Assembly (NCBI GenBank): GCA_947492375.1
Contig: CANLMI010000001.1
Span: 1,054,001 to 1,118,000, forward strand
From: an uncultured Kordiimonas sp.
Lineage (GTDB): Bacteria > Pseudomonadota > Alphaproteobacteria > Sphingomonadales > Kordiimonadaceae
DNA length: 64,000 nt
Direction of reading: 5' to 3'
Shown here: positions 1-8,489 of the stretch, piece by piece
How the letters are laid out: each line of letters starts with the position of its first letter
How positions within the stretch are numbered: the first letter of the stretch is position 1
The notes under the pieces: generated by a model
Databases searched by the model: none
Seen by the model: only the letters and a program-made list of their open reading frames with translations
Told to the model about the DNA's origin: nothing
Translations under genes and position numbers: made by a program

Positions 1-484
1 CATCAATCATAACATCAAGCAACGTCATATTTGCACGATATGCAATTGATTGCGGATTTGCAGCTTCACCAACAACACGAACCTGCTGTGAAAACGGACC
101 AACGAAACCTCTAACAATTACAGTAACAATCGGTTGTTGTAAGTAATCAGAGAGTTTTTTTTCTATGTCACGCGCCAGCTGACTAGGTGTTTTTCCTGTC
201 GCAGGCAAATCCTCAACAAGAGGCATCGAAAAACGACCATCTGGTCTTACAGTAATACCAAGCGATAGTTCAGGGTTTCTCCAAACAAAAATCTCCAGGT
301 CATCACGCGGCCCAATCAGGTAATTTTCACCTGGCCCCTCCTCAGGCGGCACAAACGGTGCTGGGGGGAGCTCTGGATACCCTGACCCACAAGCGGCAAT
401 AACCAGCGATATGATCGTAAGTGCTGATAACATTCTGGCTTTAGCACTTATAATCTGCACTGCCTGTCTCAACGAAAATTTCAT
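1..484 (-). CDS. Polysaccharide export (OPX) lipoprotein, XrtA/PEP-CTERM type, 3' end cut by the window
   Basis: Outer-membrane polysaccharide export protein of the Wza family, which would form the exit channel for exopolysaccharide. Only the first 161 codons are present; the frame is open to base 1. The start ATG at 484 has GGAGG five bases upstream. A lipoprotein signal ends in the lipobox VIAAC (Cys about residue 32). It is followed by a Pro-rich linker and a Poly_export/SLBB-like region with YLIGPRDDLEIFVWRNPEL and VRPDGRFSMPLVEDLPATGK. The neighbouring PrsT-type TPR protein and TIGR03013-like sugar transferase suggest the exosortase-A subgroup. The family is clear; the subgroup is inferred from context. 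Confidence 0.88.
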   Translation of the reverse strand, partial: MKFSLRQAVQIISAKARMLSALTIISLVIAACGSGYPELPPAPFVPPEEGPGENYLIGPRDDLEIFVWRNPELSLGITVRPDGRFSMPLVEDLPATGKTPSQLARDIEKKLSDYLQQPIVTVIVRGFVGPFSQQVRVVGEAANPQSIAYRANMTLLDVMID

Positions 485-676
485 TTAATCCTCCGGCCCC
501 GCGTAACTGGTGACATATCCAAACTTAATAATGAATCAATAAAATTCATTATTAATAGAAACTTGATACCAATTTATTAACGTCAATCACATATAGTTTT
601 AACGAATATTAACCATATTACAATAGAGATATGAATAGCCCCATTTCCCTACTGAATTTGCTATTTTAGTTTCATT

Positions 677-814
677 TTAAAATCGTTCAGCGTTTTTACG
701 TTGCTTCTTCAATTCATCCGTATGGAATTCACTATGATCATCAGCCTTGAGGCTAAAAATAATCAAAAATACCACCATCAGGCTAAAGCCAATGTAATAT
801 AATGTTTCAAGCAT
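677..814 (-). CDS. Small membrane protein, 45 aa, downstream of galE
   Basis: A short open frame that begins 19 bases after the galE-type stop codon, on the same strand. The ATG at 814 is preceded by AAGGGG about seven bases upstream, a good ribosome binding site. The product starts MLETLYYIGFSLMVV, has one hydrophobic segment (about residues 4-22), then a charged tail with DDHSEF and KKQRKNAERF. It looks like a single-pass inner-membrane microprotein. No known family is recognised. The RBS, the operon-like spacing and the TM-plus-charged-tail layout support it being real, but homologues are needed to be sure. Confidence 0.5.
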   Translation of the reverse strand: MLETLYYIGFSLMVVFLIIFSLKADDHSEFHTDELKKQRKNAERF

Positions 815-832
815 TCTTAGCCCCTTATATTA

Positions 833-1825
833 TCAATCACTCTTAACAGAAACTGAACGATACCATTCATACGCTGTTTCAATAATATCATGCAGATCAT
901 TATATTGAGGTTTCCAATCCAGAACCGATTGCAGCCTTAATGTATCAGCAATAACCGCCGCCGGGTCCCCTTCCCTTCTTTGGCCTATGTTTATATTCAT
1001 GGCTTTTCCGGTTACTGCATTAACCGCATCCACAATATCAAATACACTATAACCAGAACCATACCCTAAATTCAGGGTCTGCGAGGCGCCTCCGTTCAAA
1101 AGATAATTAATCATACAAACATGAATTTCTGCCAGATCCGCCACGCTGATATAATCGCGCACACCACTACCATCTTTCGTCTCAAAATCATTACCAAAGA
1201 TCGTCAGGGCCTGCCCTGAATGAACAGCATCAAAGCATCGACCAATCAAATGTTTTGCTTTTACACTATATGAGCCATGACGCCCAAGCGGATCAGCCCC
1301 TGCTACATTAAAATACCTGAGTATTCCATATGTCATATCGGATGCAGCACAAGCACTGATCAGTGAACGCTCAGCAAACAATTTTGACGATCCATAAGGG
1401 TTGATCGGATTGACCAGCATATCTTCTCTGGCAGGTTCCTTAATATCCCCGTAAACTGCCGCTGTTGAAGACAATACAAACGCTTGAATGTTTGCAGACC
1501 GCGCAGCCATTAATAGCGACTGTGTTGCGATCAGGTTATTGTCATAATAAGCAAAAGGGTCTTTTACAGACGCATCGACTTCAATCGAGGCAGCAAAATG
1601 CATAATCCCGGCAATCGAATTCTCTTCAAAAACCGTGGCTAACAAGGCTGGATCCTGCACAGCTCCCTGATAAAATTTCGTTTGTTTATGAAACTCGGAA
1701 ATTCTTCCACTGGAAAGATCATCCAGAACAACAACAGAATAGCCTGCATCCAATAACGCAAGAACCGTCTGCCCACCAATGTAACCTGCGCCGCCTGTCA
1801 CCAATATAGATGCATCTTTCGCCAT
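833..1825 (-). CDS. galE: UDP-glucose 4-epimerase (GalE-like)
   Basis: Extended short-chain dehydrogenase/reductase that interconverts UDP-glucose and UDP-galactose (or the GlcNAc/GalNAc forms) and supplies sugar nucleotides for exopolysaccharide. The 330-residue length is typical. An NAD-binding motif GGAGYIGG lies near residue 11. The catalytic triad region is seen as SSTAAVYG followed by YGSSK. NVAGADPLGRHGS resembles the GalE substrate loop. The stop codon of the upstream glycosyltransferase gene abuts this start, so the two are probably co-transcribed. Exact substrate preference cannot be read from the sequence. Confidence 0.9.
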   Translation of the reverse strand: MAKDASILVTGGAGYIGGQTVLALLDAGYSVVVLDDLSSGRISEFHKQTKFYQGAVQDPALLATVFEENSIAGIMHFAASIEVDASVKDPFAYYDNNLIATQSLLMAARSANIQAFVLSSTAAVYGDIKEPAREDMLVNPINPYGSSKLFAERSLISACAASDMTYGILRYFNVAGADPLGRHGSYSVKAKHLIGRCFDAVHSGQALTIFGNDFETKDGSGVRDYISVADLAEIHVCMINYLLNGGASQTLNLGYGSGYSVFDIVDAVNAVTGKAMNINIGQRREGDPAAVIADTLRLQSVLDWKPQYNDLHDIIETAYEWYRSVSVKSD

Positions 1826-2997
1826 TATTCAGTAATCGCTTTCTGAAATATTTCATACTGGCCGCGCGATGTAGCATCCCATGAATACCTACAAGCATGG
1901 CGACGGACACGCTTTCTAGCCGTGTTAGACTGTATGATTGTTCTGACCGCAGCCGCTATTTCAGTAGCATCCTCGCTATCAACCACACGCCCAACCTCAT
2001 CATTTGTTACGATATCCCTTGCTGCACCCATATTTCTTGTCACAACCGGAGTACCGCAGGCTTGCGCCTCCAAAAGCACATTAGCCCAACCTTCGCGGTC
2101 AGATGGTAATAATAAAACATCCGCAGCGCTATAATATTTTGGCATATCTGTTGGTGCTTTTTGCCCTAAAAACAACACACGGCTTTCGATGGACTTTTCC
2201 TTCGCAGTTTTTTCCAACTGTTCCCGAAGAGGCCCATCCCCAACAATCAAGGTTGTTAACTCGGGAATTCGCTCAGCAACATCAAGTACGATATCAAGGC
2301 GTTTACGCTCTATCAGCCATCCGGCATATATCATCACCGCCCCTGAAACACTTAAACCTGCCCGAACTTCCTCACGGTTATATTCATGATAATGTTGTGT
2401 ATCTACACCGTTTCGCAAGACAGTTACTTTTTCAGCTGATGCACCTTGCTCAACCAATTCATCTTTAAGCGAGCTACTGACTGTTATCGTCTTACTGGAC
2501 TTTTTGATTGCAGCCATAATTTGATCGCGGGCAAATGGGTAATTTCGCCCAATTTCAGTAACATCACTGCCTCTAGCCGTGATGACAAACGGTTTATTCA
2601 GTGTATCAGCCAACATCATTGCTGCCACGCCGTCAGGGTACAAATAATGGGCGTCAATCACATCAAAATCATCGCCTTGTGCAATAAGTGCTTTAGCTGA
2701 TTTTAGCCCTGCTTGATACATCAAAGCCGGGTTCTGTCGCATTGCCAATTTAGGAGCCGTTAAAAACCTCGGGTGATAAATATCAATTCCGTGCCTATTT
2801 TCATATAACGGTGCCTGCGCCGCCCTGCTATATCGGCCAAAAATCTTATTTTTAAAAGGGAAATAAGGAACAGGTGCAATAACCTTTGCACTTATCGTAT
2901 GGCTATTCAATAAATGACGTAACCGGTTTTCAACAAACACCCCTAAAGTTGGCTCTGCATAATGCGGAAACAGGCTTGAAAAAAGTAATATTTTCAT
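1825..2997 (-). CDS. Glycosyltransferase family 4 protein of the EPS cluster
   Basis: GT-B fold retaining glycosyltransferase of 390 residues that probably adds a sugar to the lipid-linked exopolysaccharide repeat on the cytoplasmic face. The N-terminal domain begins MKILLFSSLFPHYAEPTLG, typical of GT4 donors/acceptors. The C-terminal domain carries the family signature as LLLPSDREGWANVLLEAQAC followed by GTPVV. The exosortase-A EPS cluster context suggests it is one of the PEP-CTERM-associated glycosyltransferases. Its stop abuts or overlaps the galE-type start by one base, and PrsT lies 25 bases upstream. Donor and acceptor sugars are unknown. Confidence 0.88.
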   Translation of the reverse strand: MKILLFSSLFPHYAEPTLGVFVENRLRHLLNSHTISAKVIAPVPYFPFKNKIFGRYSRAAQAPLYENRHGIDIYHPRFLTAPKLAMRQNPALMYQAGLKSAKALIAQGDDFDVIDAHYLYPDGVAAMMLADTLNKPFVITARGSDVTEIGRNYPFARDQIMAAIKKSSKTITVSSSLKDELVEQGASAEKVTVLRNGVDTQHYHEYNREEVRAGLSVSGAVMIYAGWLIERKRLDIVLDVAERIPELTTLIVGDGPLREQLEKTAKEKSIESRVLFLGQKAPTDMPKYYSAADVLLLPSDREGWANVLLEAQACGTPVVTRNMGAARDIVTNDEVGRVVDSEDATEIAAAVRTIIQSNTARKRVRRHACRYSWDATSRGQYEIFQKAITE

Positions 2998-3022
2998 AAA
3001 GCTACTATCAATTTAGTATCCA

Positions 3023-5929
3023 TCACTTTAAAATAGCAGCTTGCCGCTCGGCTTCAATTCTACCGTGAAAATACTGCGGTTTTTCTAACGCTTTTTTCAG
3101 TTCACCAAGGGCAGAATCCTGATCCCCACTAGCAAGTAAAGCCATCGCATAATGATAGCGTATTTGTGCATTATCCGGGGCACGTTTTAAAGCAGCTTCA
3201 AAAGCAGTGATAGCCTCTTCAACCTTCCTCTCTACTTGCAACAATATCCATCCATGAACATCAAGAACATATGGGTCATTAGGATTAATCAATCGTGCCC
3301 GATCACTAAATAACAAGGCTTCTCCATTCCCTGTTTCGTGATAAGCACGCGCTATTCTCGCGAGTGTTATAGCCGATGTATTACCTGCCCGTATCATTGC
3401 TTCCAAATGAGGTACGGCGCTCTCAAATTGTTCTTGATCTAAAAAGAGTATCGCCAGTAATGAGCGCACTGACATATTTTCCGGGTTATCATTTATGAAA
3501 CTGGTAGCCAGTGCTATTGCTTTATCCCCGTCATCCGCTTTTGCCCGGCTTTGATAGGCGTGGATTAGCGAAATTACGACATCCGGGTCCCAAACATTAT
3601 CGGTTCTATCAAGTACATTGGTATAGGTTTCAATAGCGCCGTCAATATCGCCTTTGGCTTCATATGCCCTGCCAATCAGCGCCAAAGACAGATCATTTGG
3701 CAGCATTTCATGATCAAGGCTTGCAAGTTTTTCATCTAATGCGCCGCGCTCCAGATCATTCAAACTGGCTGCAAATTCATACCATGCCAATTGCCCGGAA
3801 AGTACAGTATCCTTCGTTAGAGACATTGCCCGTCCAAACGCATTTTTAGCGCCAGCATATAAGCCAGAATGCAATAAAGCACGACCATACAAAACATTAG
3901 CTCGCAGCGGGTCAATGCCCGAAACGCGGTAACGCGATAATATTCCAGCCGCAGGTGCAAAGGCATCCATATTTAATAACTGTTCGCCCAAATCACCAAG
4001 CTTTTTCATTTGTGTTGCTGCTCTGGCAACAGAACGCAGTAAACGTATCCCGCGCGCTCGATTGCCTGACCGGTCAAGCGCGCGTGCATAATCAATTGCA
4101 AGGTCAGCATCACGTGGGAACTCTTTGGATACAGTTGCGAAAATAGAGAGTGCCTCATCCAACTTGTCAGCAGCATTCTGCTCTAAAATTGCCTTCGCCA
4201 AAATCGCAAGTGCCCGCATATCGCTCGGGTTATCGCGGATAAAAGCCCGAATATCGCCCTCAACAGCAGAGAAGTTACCCAGTGCTAAATTAGCAAGCGC
4301 CCGGTTTTTTAAGGCCGCACCATATGCCGCATTCAAGGCTAGCGCTTCGTCATAAGCTAATATAGCTTCAGCGTGCTTACCCATTCGGTAATTTAAACTA
4401 CCGAGCATATTCTGACCGAAAGCACGGTCAGGCGCTATATCAAGTATTTTCTGGATCGTTTGACGCGCATTTTCGTAATCCTTGGCGCGCATCTGCATAC
4501 TGGCAAGTATACCAAGATTTTGTAGATCATTTTTCTGATTAGTAACCGCTTGCTCGAATGCAGATATGGACTGTGAATTCTGCTCTAAAACATATCCGCT
4601 TAAAATAGAATTTAGCTTAATCTGTTTTTCGATATCTTCATCAATTGGGGCGCCGTCAAACTGTGCTTGTTCAAAGTAGGTTTTCGCTTGCTCACTCTCA
4701 CCCAAACCAATGAGTGCCGCACCAGCGAGAAGAAGATGATTATTCGTGCGATCCTGAGATTTTATCACTGGCTCAATTACAGCAAAGGCATCGCCGTAAC
4801 GCTCGCTTCTTAAATAAGAGGCAGCCAGCAAAGTTCGAATTTCACCCCCTGTTGGCAACGCATCCAATCCACGCTCAAGAACATAGGCTGCCTGTGAATA
4901 TTCACCAAGCGCATAAGCCACGATACCACGCAAATATATCGCTGGTAAAAATCGCTCTGTTAATCTTCGCGTGCGTCCGAGCAAATTATCAGCCAGCTTG
5001 TATTCACCGTTCTGTGCCGCGATAAGAGCGCTCATATATAAAGCAACTGGATGGTTCGGTGTTCCCTCATAAACACGGTCCAGATAATCTTCAGCCTTCG
5101 CATAATCCATCCGGGAAATATTCAAGCTAGCCAATTCAATATTAGCCAAAAGGTTTCCGGGAAATAACTCTACAGCCTTTAGGAAATAGGTTTCTGCCCC
5201 AGCTTTATCTCCTTGATACAATTTCGTCAGCCCACTGGTATATTGCACCATGGTGTTGCCCGGTGCCTTTTGTTCAGCAAGCTTTAAATACTCTGCCGCC
5301 CGGTCAAGGTTACGATCACGAAGGTCAAGCCGCGCCAACCCTAGGTATGCAGAAAAGTCTTCTGGAAACCGGGTATTCGCTTGCTCATAAATACGTCTGG
5401 CAGCATCAAATCGCCCTTCAGCAAAATTAGCATCCGCCATTATAATCAGAGCATCATTTTGCTGGCTCTCTGCGACTTCCGCACCGCTCAGAATTTCAAT
5501 AGCTTTCGCATAACTGCCCTGTACAAGAAAAGCCTTTGCATAAGGAACTGCTGTTTCTGCGTAAGAGGCCCCCAGTGCCTTTGCTCGGTCCACGGCTGTC
5601 TCAGCGGCGATACCAGCCCCTTGCTCCAAATAAATACTGGCAAGGACAAGATACGTTTGCTTGCTCGCTCTGCCCTCTGCGCCGATCTGCTGGATCAACG
5701 TAATTGCATCCGCATAATTTCTGGCAGCCAGTAAGCGATTAAGTTCTTGACTATCATCAACCACTGTTTGGGCAAAAACTGATGGAACAGCAAAGGACAC
5801 CATCGATGTTATTAAAGATAACCCAGCAGCGAAACGAATAGACCGAGATGCATAGCCCCACGGAGCAATCAAGCTAGCGGATAGCAATTTATTGCGTTTT
5901 TTTGGGTCAGCATAATAGGTATTCATCAT
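3023..5929 (-). CDS. prsT: PEP-CTERM system TPR-repeat protein (PrsT-like)
   Basis: A 968-residue exported protein made almost wholly of tetratricopeptide repeats. Its length and its position next to the PEP-CTERM sugar transferase match the PrsT family. After a basic N-terminus there is a hydrophobic segment ending AVPSVFAQ, which looks like a signal peptidase I site near residue 53. No lipobox is obvious, although many PrsT proteins are lipoproteins. Dozens of helical repeats follow, such as LAALGNFSAVEG-like and AYDEALALNAAYGAALKN units. The start ATG overlaps the stop of the upstream sugar-transferase gene (ATGA), so they are translationally coupled. The family's role is thought to be assembly or export of EPS with PEP-CTERM proteins. 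Confidence 0.85.
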   Translation of the reverse strand: MMNTYYADPKKRNKLLSASLIAPWGYASRSIRFAAGLSLITSMVSFAVPSVFAQTVVDDSQELNRLLAARNYADAITLIQQIGAEGRASKQTYLVLASIYLEQGAGIAAETAVDRAKALGASYAETAVPYAKAFLVQGSYAKAIEILSGAEVAESQQNDALIIMADANFAEGRFDAARRIYEQANTRFPEDFSAYLGLARLDLRDRNLDRAAEYLKLAEQKAPGNTMVQYTSGLTKLYQGDKAGAETYFLKAVELFPGNLLANIELASLNISRMDYAKAEDYLDRVYEGTPNHPVALYMSALIAAQNGEYKLADNLLGRTRRLTERFLPAIYLRGIVAYALGEYSQAAYVLERGLDALPTGGEIRTLLAASYLRSERYGDAFAVIEPVIKSQDRTNNHLLLAGAALIGLGESEQAKTYFEQAQFDGAPIDEDIEKQIKLNSILSGYVLEQNSQSISAFEQAVTNQKNDLQNLGILASMQMRAKDYENARQTIQKILDIAPDRAFGQNMLGSLNYRMGKHAEAILAYDEALALNAAYGAALKNRALANLALGNFSAVEGDIRAFIRDNPSDMRALAILAKAILEQNAADKLDEALSIFATVSKEFPRDADLAIDYARALDRSGNRARGIRLLRSVARAATQMKKLGDLGEQLLNMDAFAPAAGILSRYRVSGIDPLRANVLYGRALLHSGLYAGAKNAFGRAMSLTKDTVLSGQLAWYEFAASLNDLERGALDEKLASLDHEMLPNDLSLALIGRAYEAKGDIDGAIETYTNVLDRTDNVWDPDVVISLIHAYQSRAKADDGDKAIALATSFINDNPENMSVRSLLAILFLDQEQFESAVPHLEAMIRAGNTSAITLARIARAYHETGNGEALLFSDRARLINPNDPYVLDVHGWILLQVERKVEEAITAFEAALKRAPDNAQIRYHYAMALLASGDQDSALGELKKALEKPQYFHGRIEAERQAAILK

Positions 5930-7317
5930 CTAGCCCCTGACGGAAATAAAACAACGCGCACAGTCTGAAGTATAATCAACAAATCAAAGACGAGCGAATA
6001 ATTCTTGATGTAGTAAAGATCATATTCCAATTTCCGACGGGCATCATCAATGGATGCACCATAAGGGTATTGGATTTGTGCCCACCCTGTTAAACCGGGT
6101 TTCACATAATGACGCTCACGGTAAAATGGAACCTCGCCGCCGATCTTCTCCACAAAATATGGCCGCTCAGGCCTGGGACCAACAAAACTCATCTGGCCGC
6201 GCAGTACATTAACAAGCTGAGGTAACTCATCAATTCTCGTTGTTCTGATAAAGCGGCCAATTACGGTCACACGAGGGTCCTTTTCTGCGGCCCAAATGGG
6301 CGCGCCTTCATTTTCCGCATCCAAAACCATACTGCGAAATTTCAGGAGCTCAAATCGCTCACCAAACTGTCCTATTCTCTGCTGCTTATACAGAACAGGC
6401 CCTCGACTAGTTAATTTTATTATCAAGCCGGTTAATAGCATTACGGGCAGCATTAACATCAAAAGCAAACAGCTGGAAAGCATATCCAGTAACCGTTTAC
6501 CTACAAGCTCGACATCATTAGTGCCTTTAAACCCTTCCGAATAGATAATCCATTCTGCGCTTAAAGATTCAAGTTTTACATACCCTCGAACGCGCTCATT
6601 GAATGTTGAAAATTCCTGAACTTCAATACCTTGCAGCTTGCACGCGATCATCGCCTCCATTGGCAATTGGCTATCCGCCTTATCATTTGCAACAATGATC
6701 AGTTCAGCTTGTTCTGTAAGGGCAAATTTATCAAATTCGGTATAATTCTCAATCGACACTGCATGGGAAACTTTTACAGCCTCACCCGGCACCTTACATA
6801 CCGCAACAACTCTAAGGCCGGATTCACGTGCAGACTGGATATAATCACTGACATATTTCGCTTTATCGCCCGCCCCCAAAATAATGACCCGACGGTTCCA
6901 ACGTTTTTGCCATAATACTTTCAAAAATAAAAAATGCCCCAAAAAGACACTGATCACAGCGACAAACAAAGCCAAAATAAGAATTGATCGCCACAGGGGT
7001 AAAAACGGGAATAAATACGCAGTAGCAAACAACAGCACGCCGCTTACGCCAAAACTAACAAATAACCTGATGAAGAAGACTTTGGATGATCGAATGCTAT
7101 CACTATGATAACAGCCAACACTAAACATCACCGGAACAATAATAATTGGGAAGAGAAACTTGGCGATCAATGCCTCAGTGCTCAATAAAATATCAATACC
7201 CAAAACGCTTAATCGCAACCACTCGGCGATAAAGATACTGGTACTAAGGATGGCCAAGTCCATCATGGCCAATCCAAGCTTTACAGGTGAAATATAATGA
7301 CGAAAAAGTCGTACCAT
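5926..7317 (-). CDS. Initiating sugar transferase, XrtA/PEP-CTERM type (TIGR03013-like)
   Basis: Polyprenyl-phosphate sugar-1-phosphate transferase that would start exopolysaccharide repeat synthesis on undecaprenyl phosphate. The N-terminal part (about residues 1-130) has several membrane helices, followed by a nucleotide-binding CoA-like domain with VIILGAGDKAKYVSDY. The C-terminal bacterial sugar-transferase domain begins KRLLDMLSS, with FELLKFRSM, TRIDELPQL, SFVGPRPERP and KPGLTGWAQIQYPYG. The 463-residue length matches the family. It is the first gene of the run with prsT (4-base overlap), the glycosyltransferase and galE. Confidence 0.93.
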   Translation of the reverse strand: MVRLFRHYISPVKLGLAMMDLAILSTSIFIAEWLRLSVLGIDILLSTEALIAKFLFPIIIVPVMFSVGCYHSDSIRSSKVFFIRLFVSFGVSGVLLFATAYLFPFLPLWRSILILALFVAVISVFLGHFLFLKVLWQKRWNRRVIILGAGDKAKYVSDYIQSARESGLRVVAVCKVPGEAVKVSHAVSIENYTEFDKFALTEQAELIIVANDKADSQLPMEAMIACKLQGIEVQEFSTFNERVRGYVKLESLSAEWIIYSEGFKGTNDVELVGKRLLDMLSSCLLLMLMLPVMLLTGLIIKLTSRGPVLYKQQRIGQFGERFELLKFRSMVLDAENEGAPIWAAEKDPRVTVIGRFIRTTRIDELPQLVNVLRGQMSFVGPRPERPYFVEKIGGEVPFYRERHYVKPGLTGWAQIQYPYGASIDDARRKLEYDLYYIKNYSLVFDLLIILQTVRVVLFPSGAR

Positions 7318-7431
7318 AACCCTACTTTACATAATCAATATAAAGGTACGCTTAACAAGCCCGACGTTCAAGTTATTGTTAAATGATTTCAATGAATTCT
7401 ATGCCTCAGCCCCCGAGCGGGCCTTTGCATA

Positions 7432-8310
7432 TTATGCATCAGGAACAGTCACTAAAGTTACAGCCCCCGCAATGAATGAAGTCGCAAGTGCAATACCACA
7501 CCCAGGCCCCACTCCAACACATTCAGCAATGATCGGCGTTATACCAAAAGACGTAACGACATCATATTGCTCAACTGTACTAACAGCCGCCACTCTTACA
7601 TGTGCGACATATTCTTCATTCATAGAGCGCAATAATATAAATGCAGCCAAAGCGCCCCATCCCTCGATTAACACGGGCAATCTCCGGCTTCTAGCTGCAA
7701 TAAGAGCACCGATCACCGCAGCAATTTCGCGGCCACCGTGCTCACGCAGCACTTGAAGGAAAGGCTGTATATCTCCGGCTTGGGTTTCTCTTTCCAACAG
7801 ATCACGGCAAGATTTAATAATAAGTTTTGCCTGCTTCTCATTACCCGGGGCCAAATCACTCAAACCAAGCAAATCCCCGCCCGAGGCTGTTGCCTCCATT
7901 CCAAACGCGATAGCGCCCATGCAATCCCGTTCATTCCAGTCTACGGTCACATCATGTGGCACGTCAGGTGCCAACTCTAAAACACGCAAACCAATACCGT
8001 TTTTAATACACATGTGATTAACCGGTGCACGCCCTTTTGATGCACGTTCAATATAATCCGAAACAACACTAATATCACTCAACCCCTTATAGGACGACGC
8101 CAAAACACAGATATGCGTTTGCCCCACAGTTGGCAATTCTGCCTCTTGCCACAAAGCCAGCCACTGAAGGATATTTTGAAGCCCCATTGGCTGAGTATTC
8201 GGTTTCTTTGAAATTTCACTGTTTACTTTATCCGCTTTATTCCGATCCCCTTCAGGGAGTTGTGCAAGAAGCCCAGCAAGATCGTCAAACGGTGATTGTT
8301 CTGATGACAT
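7432..8310 (-). CDS. CobT-like protein (nicotinate-nucleotide:DMB phosphoribosyltransferase family), probably diverged
   Basis: A 292-residue homologue of CobT, which joins nicotinate mononucleotide and dimethylbenzimidazole in cobalamin assembly. Family features are seen in AIAFGMEATASGGDLLG, LAPGN and LREHGGREIAAVIGALIAA followed by a glycine-rich IEGWGALAA. The protein is shorter than the usual 330-360 residues. Where CobT has LGEGxG with the catalytic general base Glu, this protein reads VGVGPGCG, with Pro in the Glu position. No other cobalamin gene is nearby; it sits between the EPS genes and a PEP-CTERM protein. It may be a non-catalytic or repurposed member. Confidence 0.72.
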   Translation of the reverse strand: MSSEQSPFDDLAGLLAQLPEGDRNKADKVNSEISKKPNTQPMGLQNILQWLALWQEAELPTVGQTHICVLASSYKGLSDISVVSDYIERASKGRAPVNHMCIKNGIGLRVLELAPDVPHDVTVDWNERDCMGAIAFGMEATASGGDLLGLSDLAPGNEKQAKLIIKSCRDLLERETQAGDIQPFLQVLREHGGREIAAVIGALIAARSRRLPVLIEGWGALAAFILLRSMNEEYVAHVRVAAVSTVEQYDVVTSFGITPIIAECVGVGPGCGIALATSFIAGAVTLVTVPDA

Positions 8311-8489
8311 GAGTACATCCTTATATTTTGAAATTTCAATAGGCGTTTATGCACGCCACAGATAACAAATCAAGCCCGCAAAAAACACCATTCATTAACC
8401 ATACATGTTTAAAACTGCTAAATACTGGTCATTTTAAGAGTAATCGCTTATACTTGCGGTTAATTTATTATAGTTGTGTGGTGTAGCTT

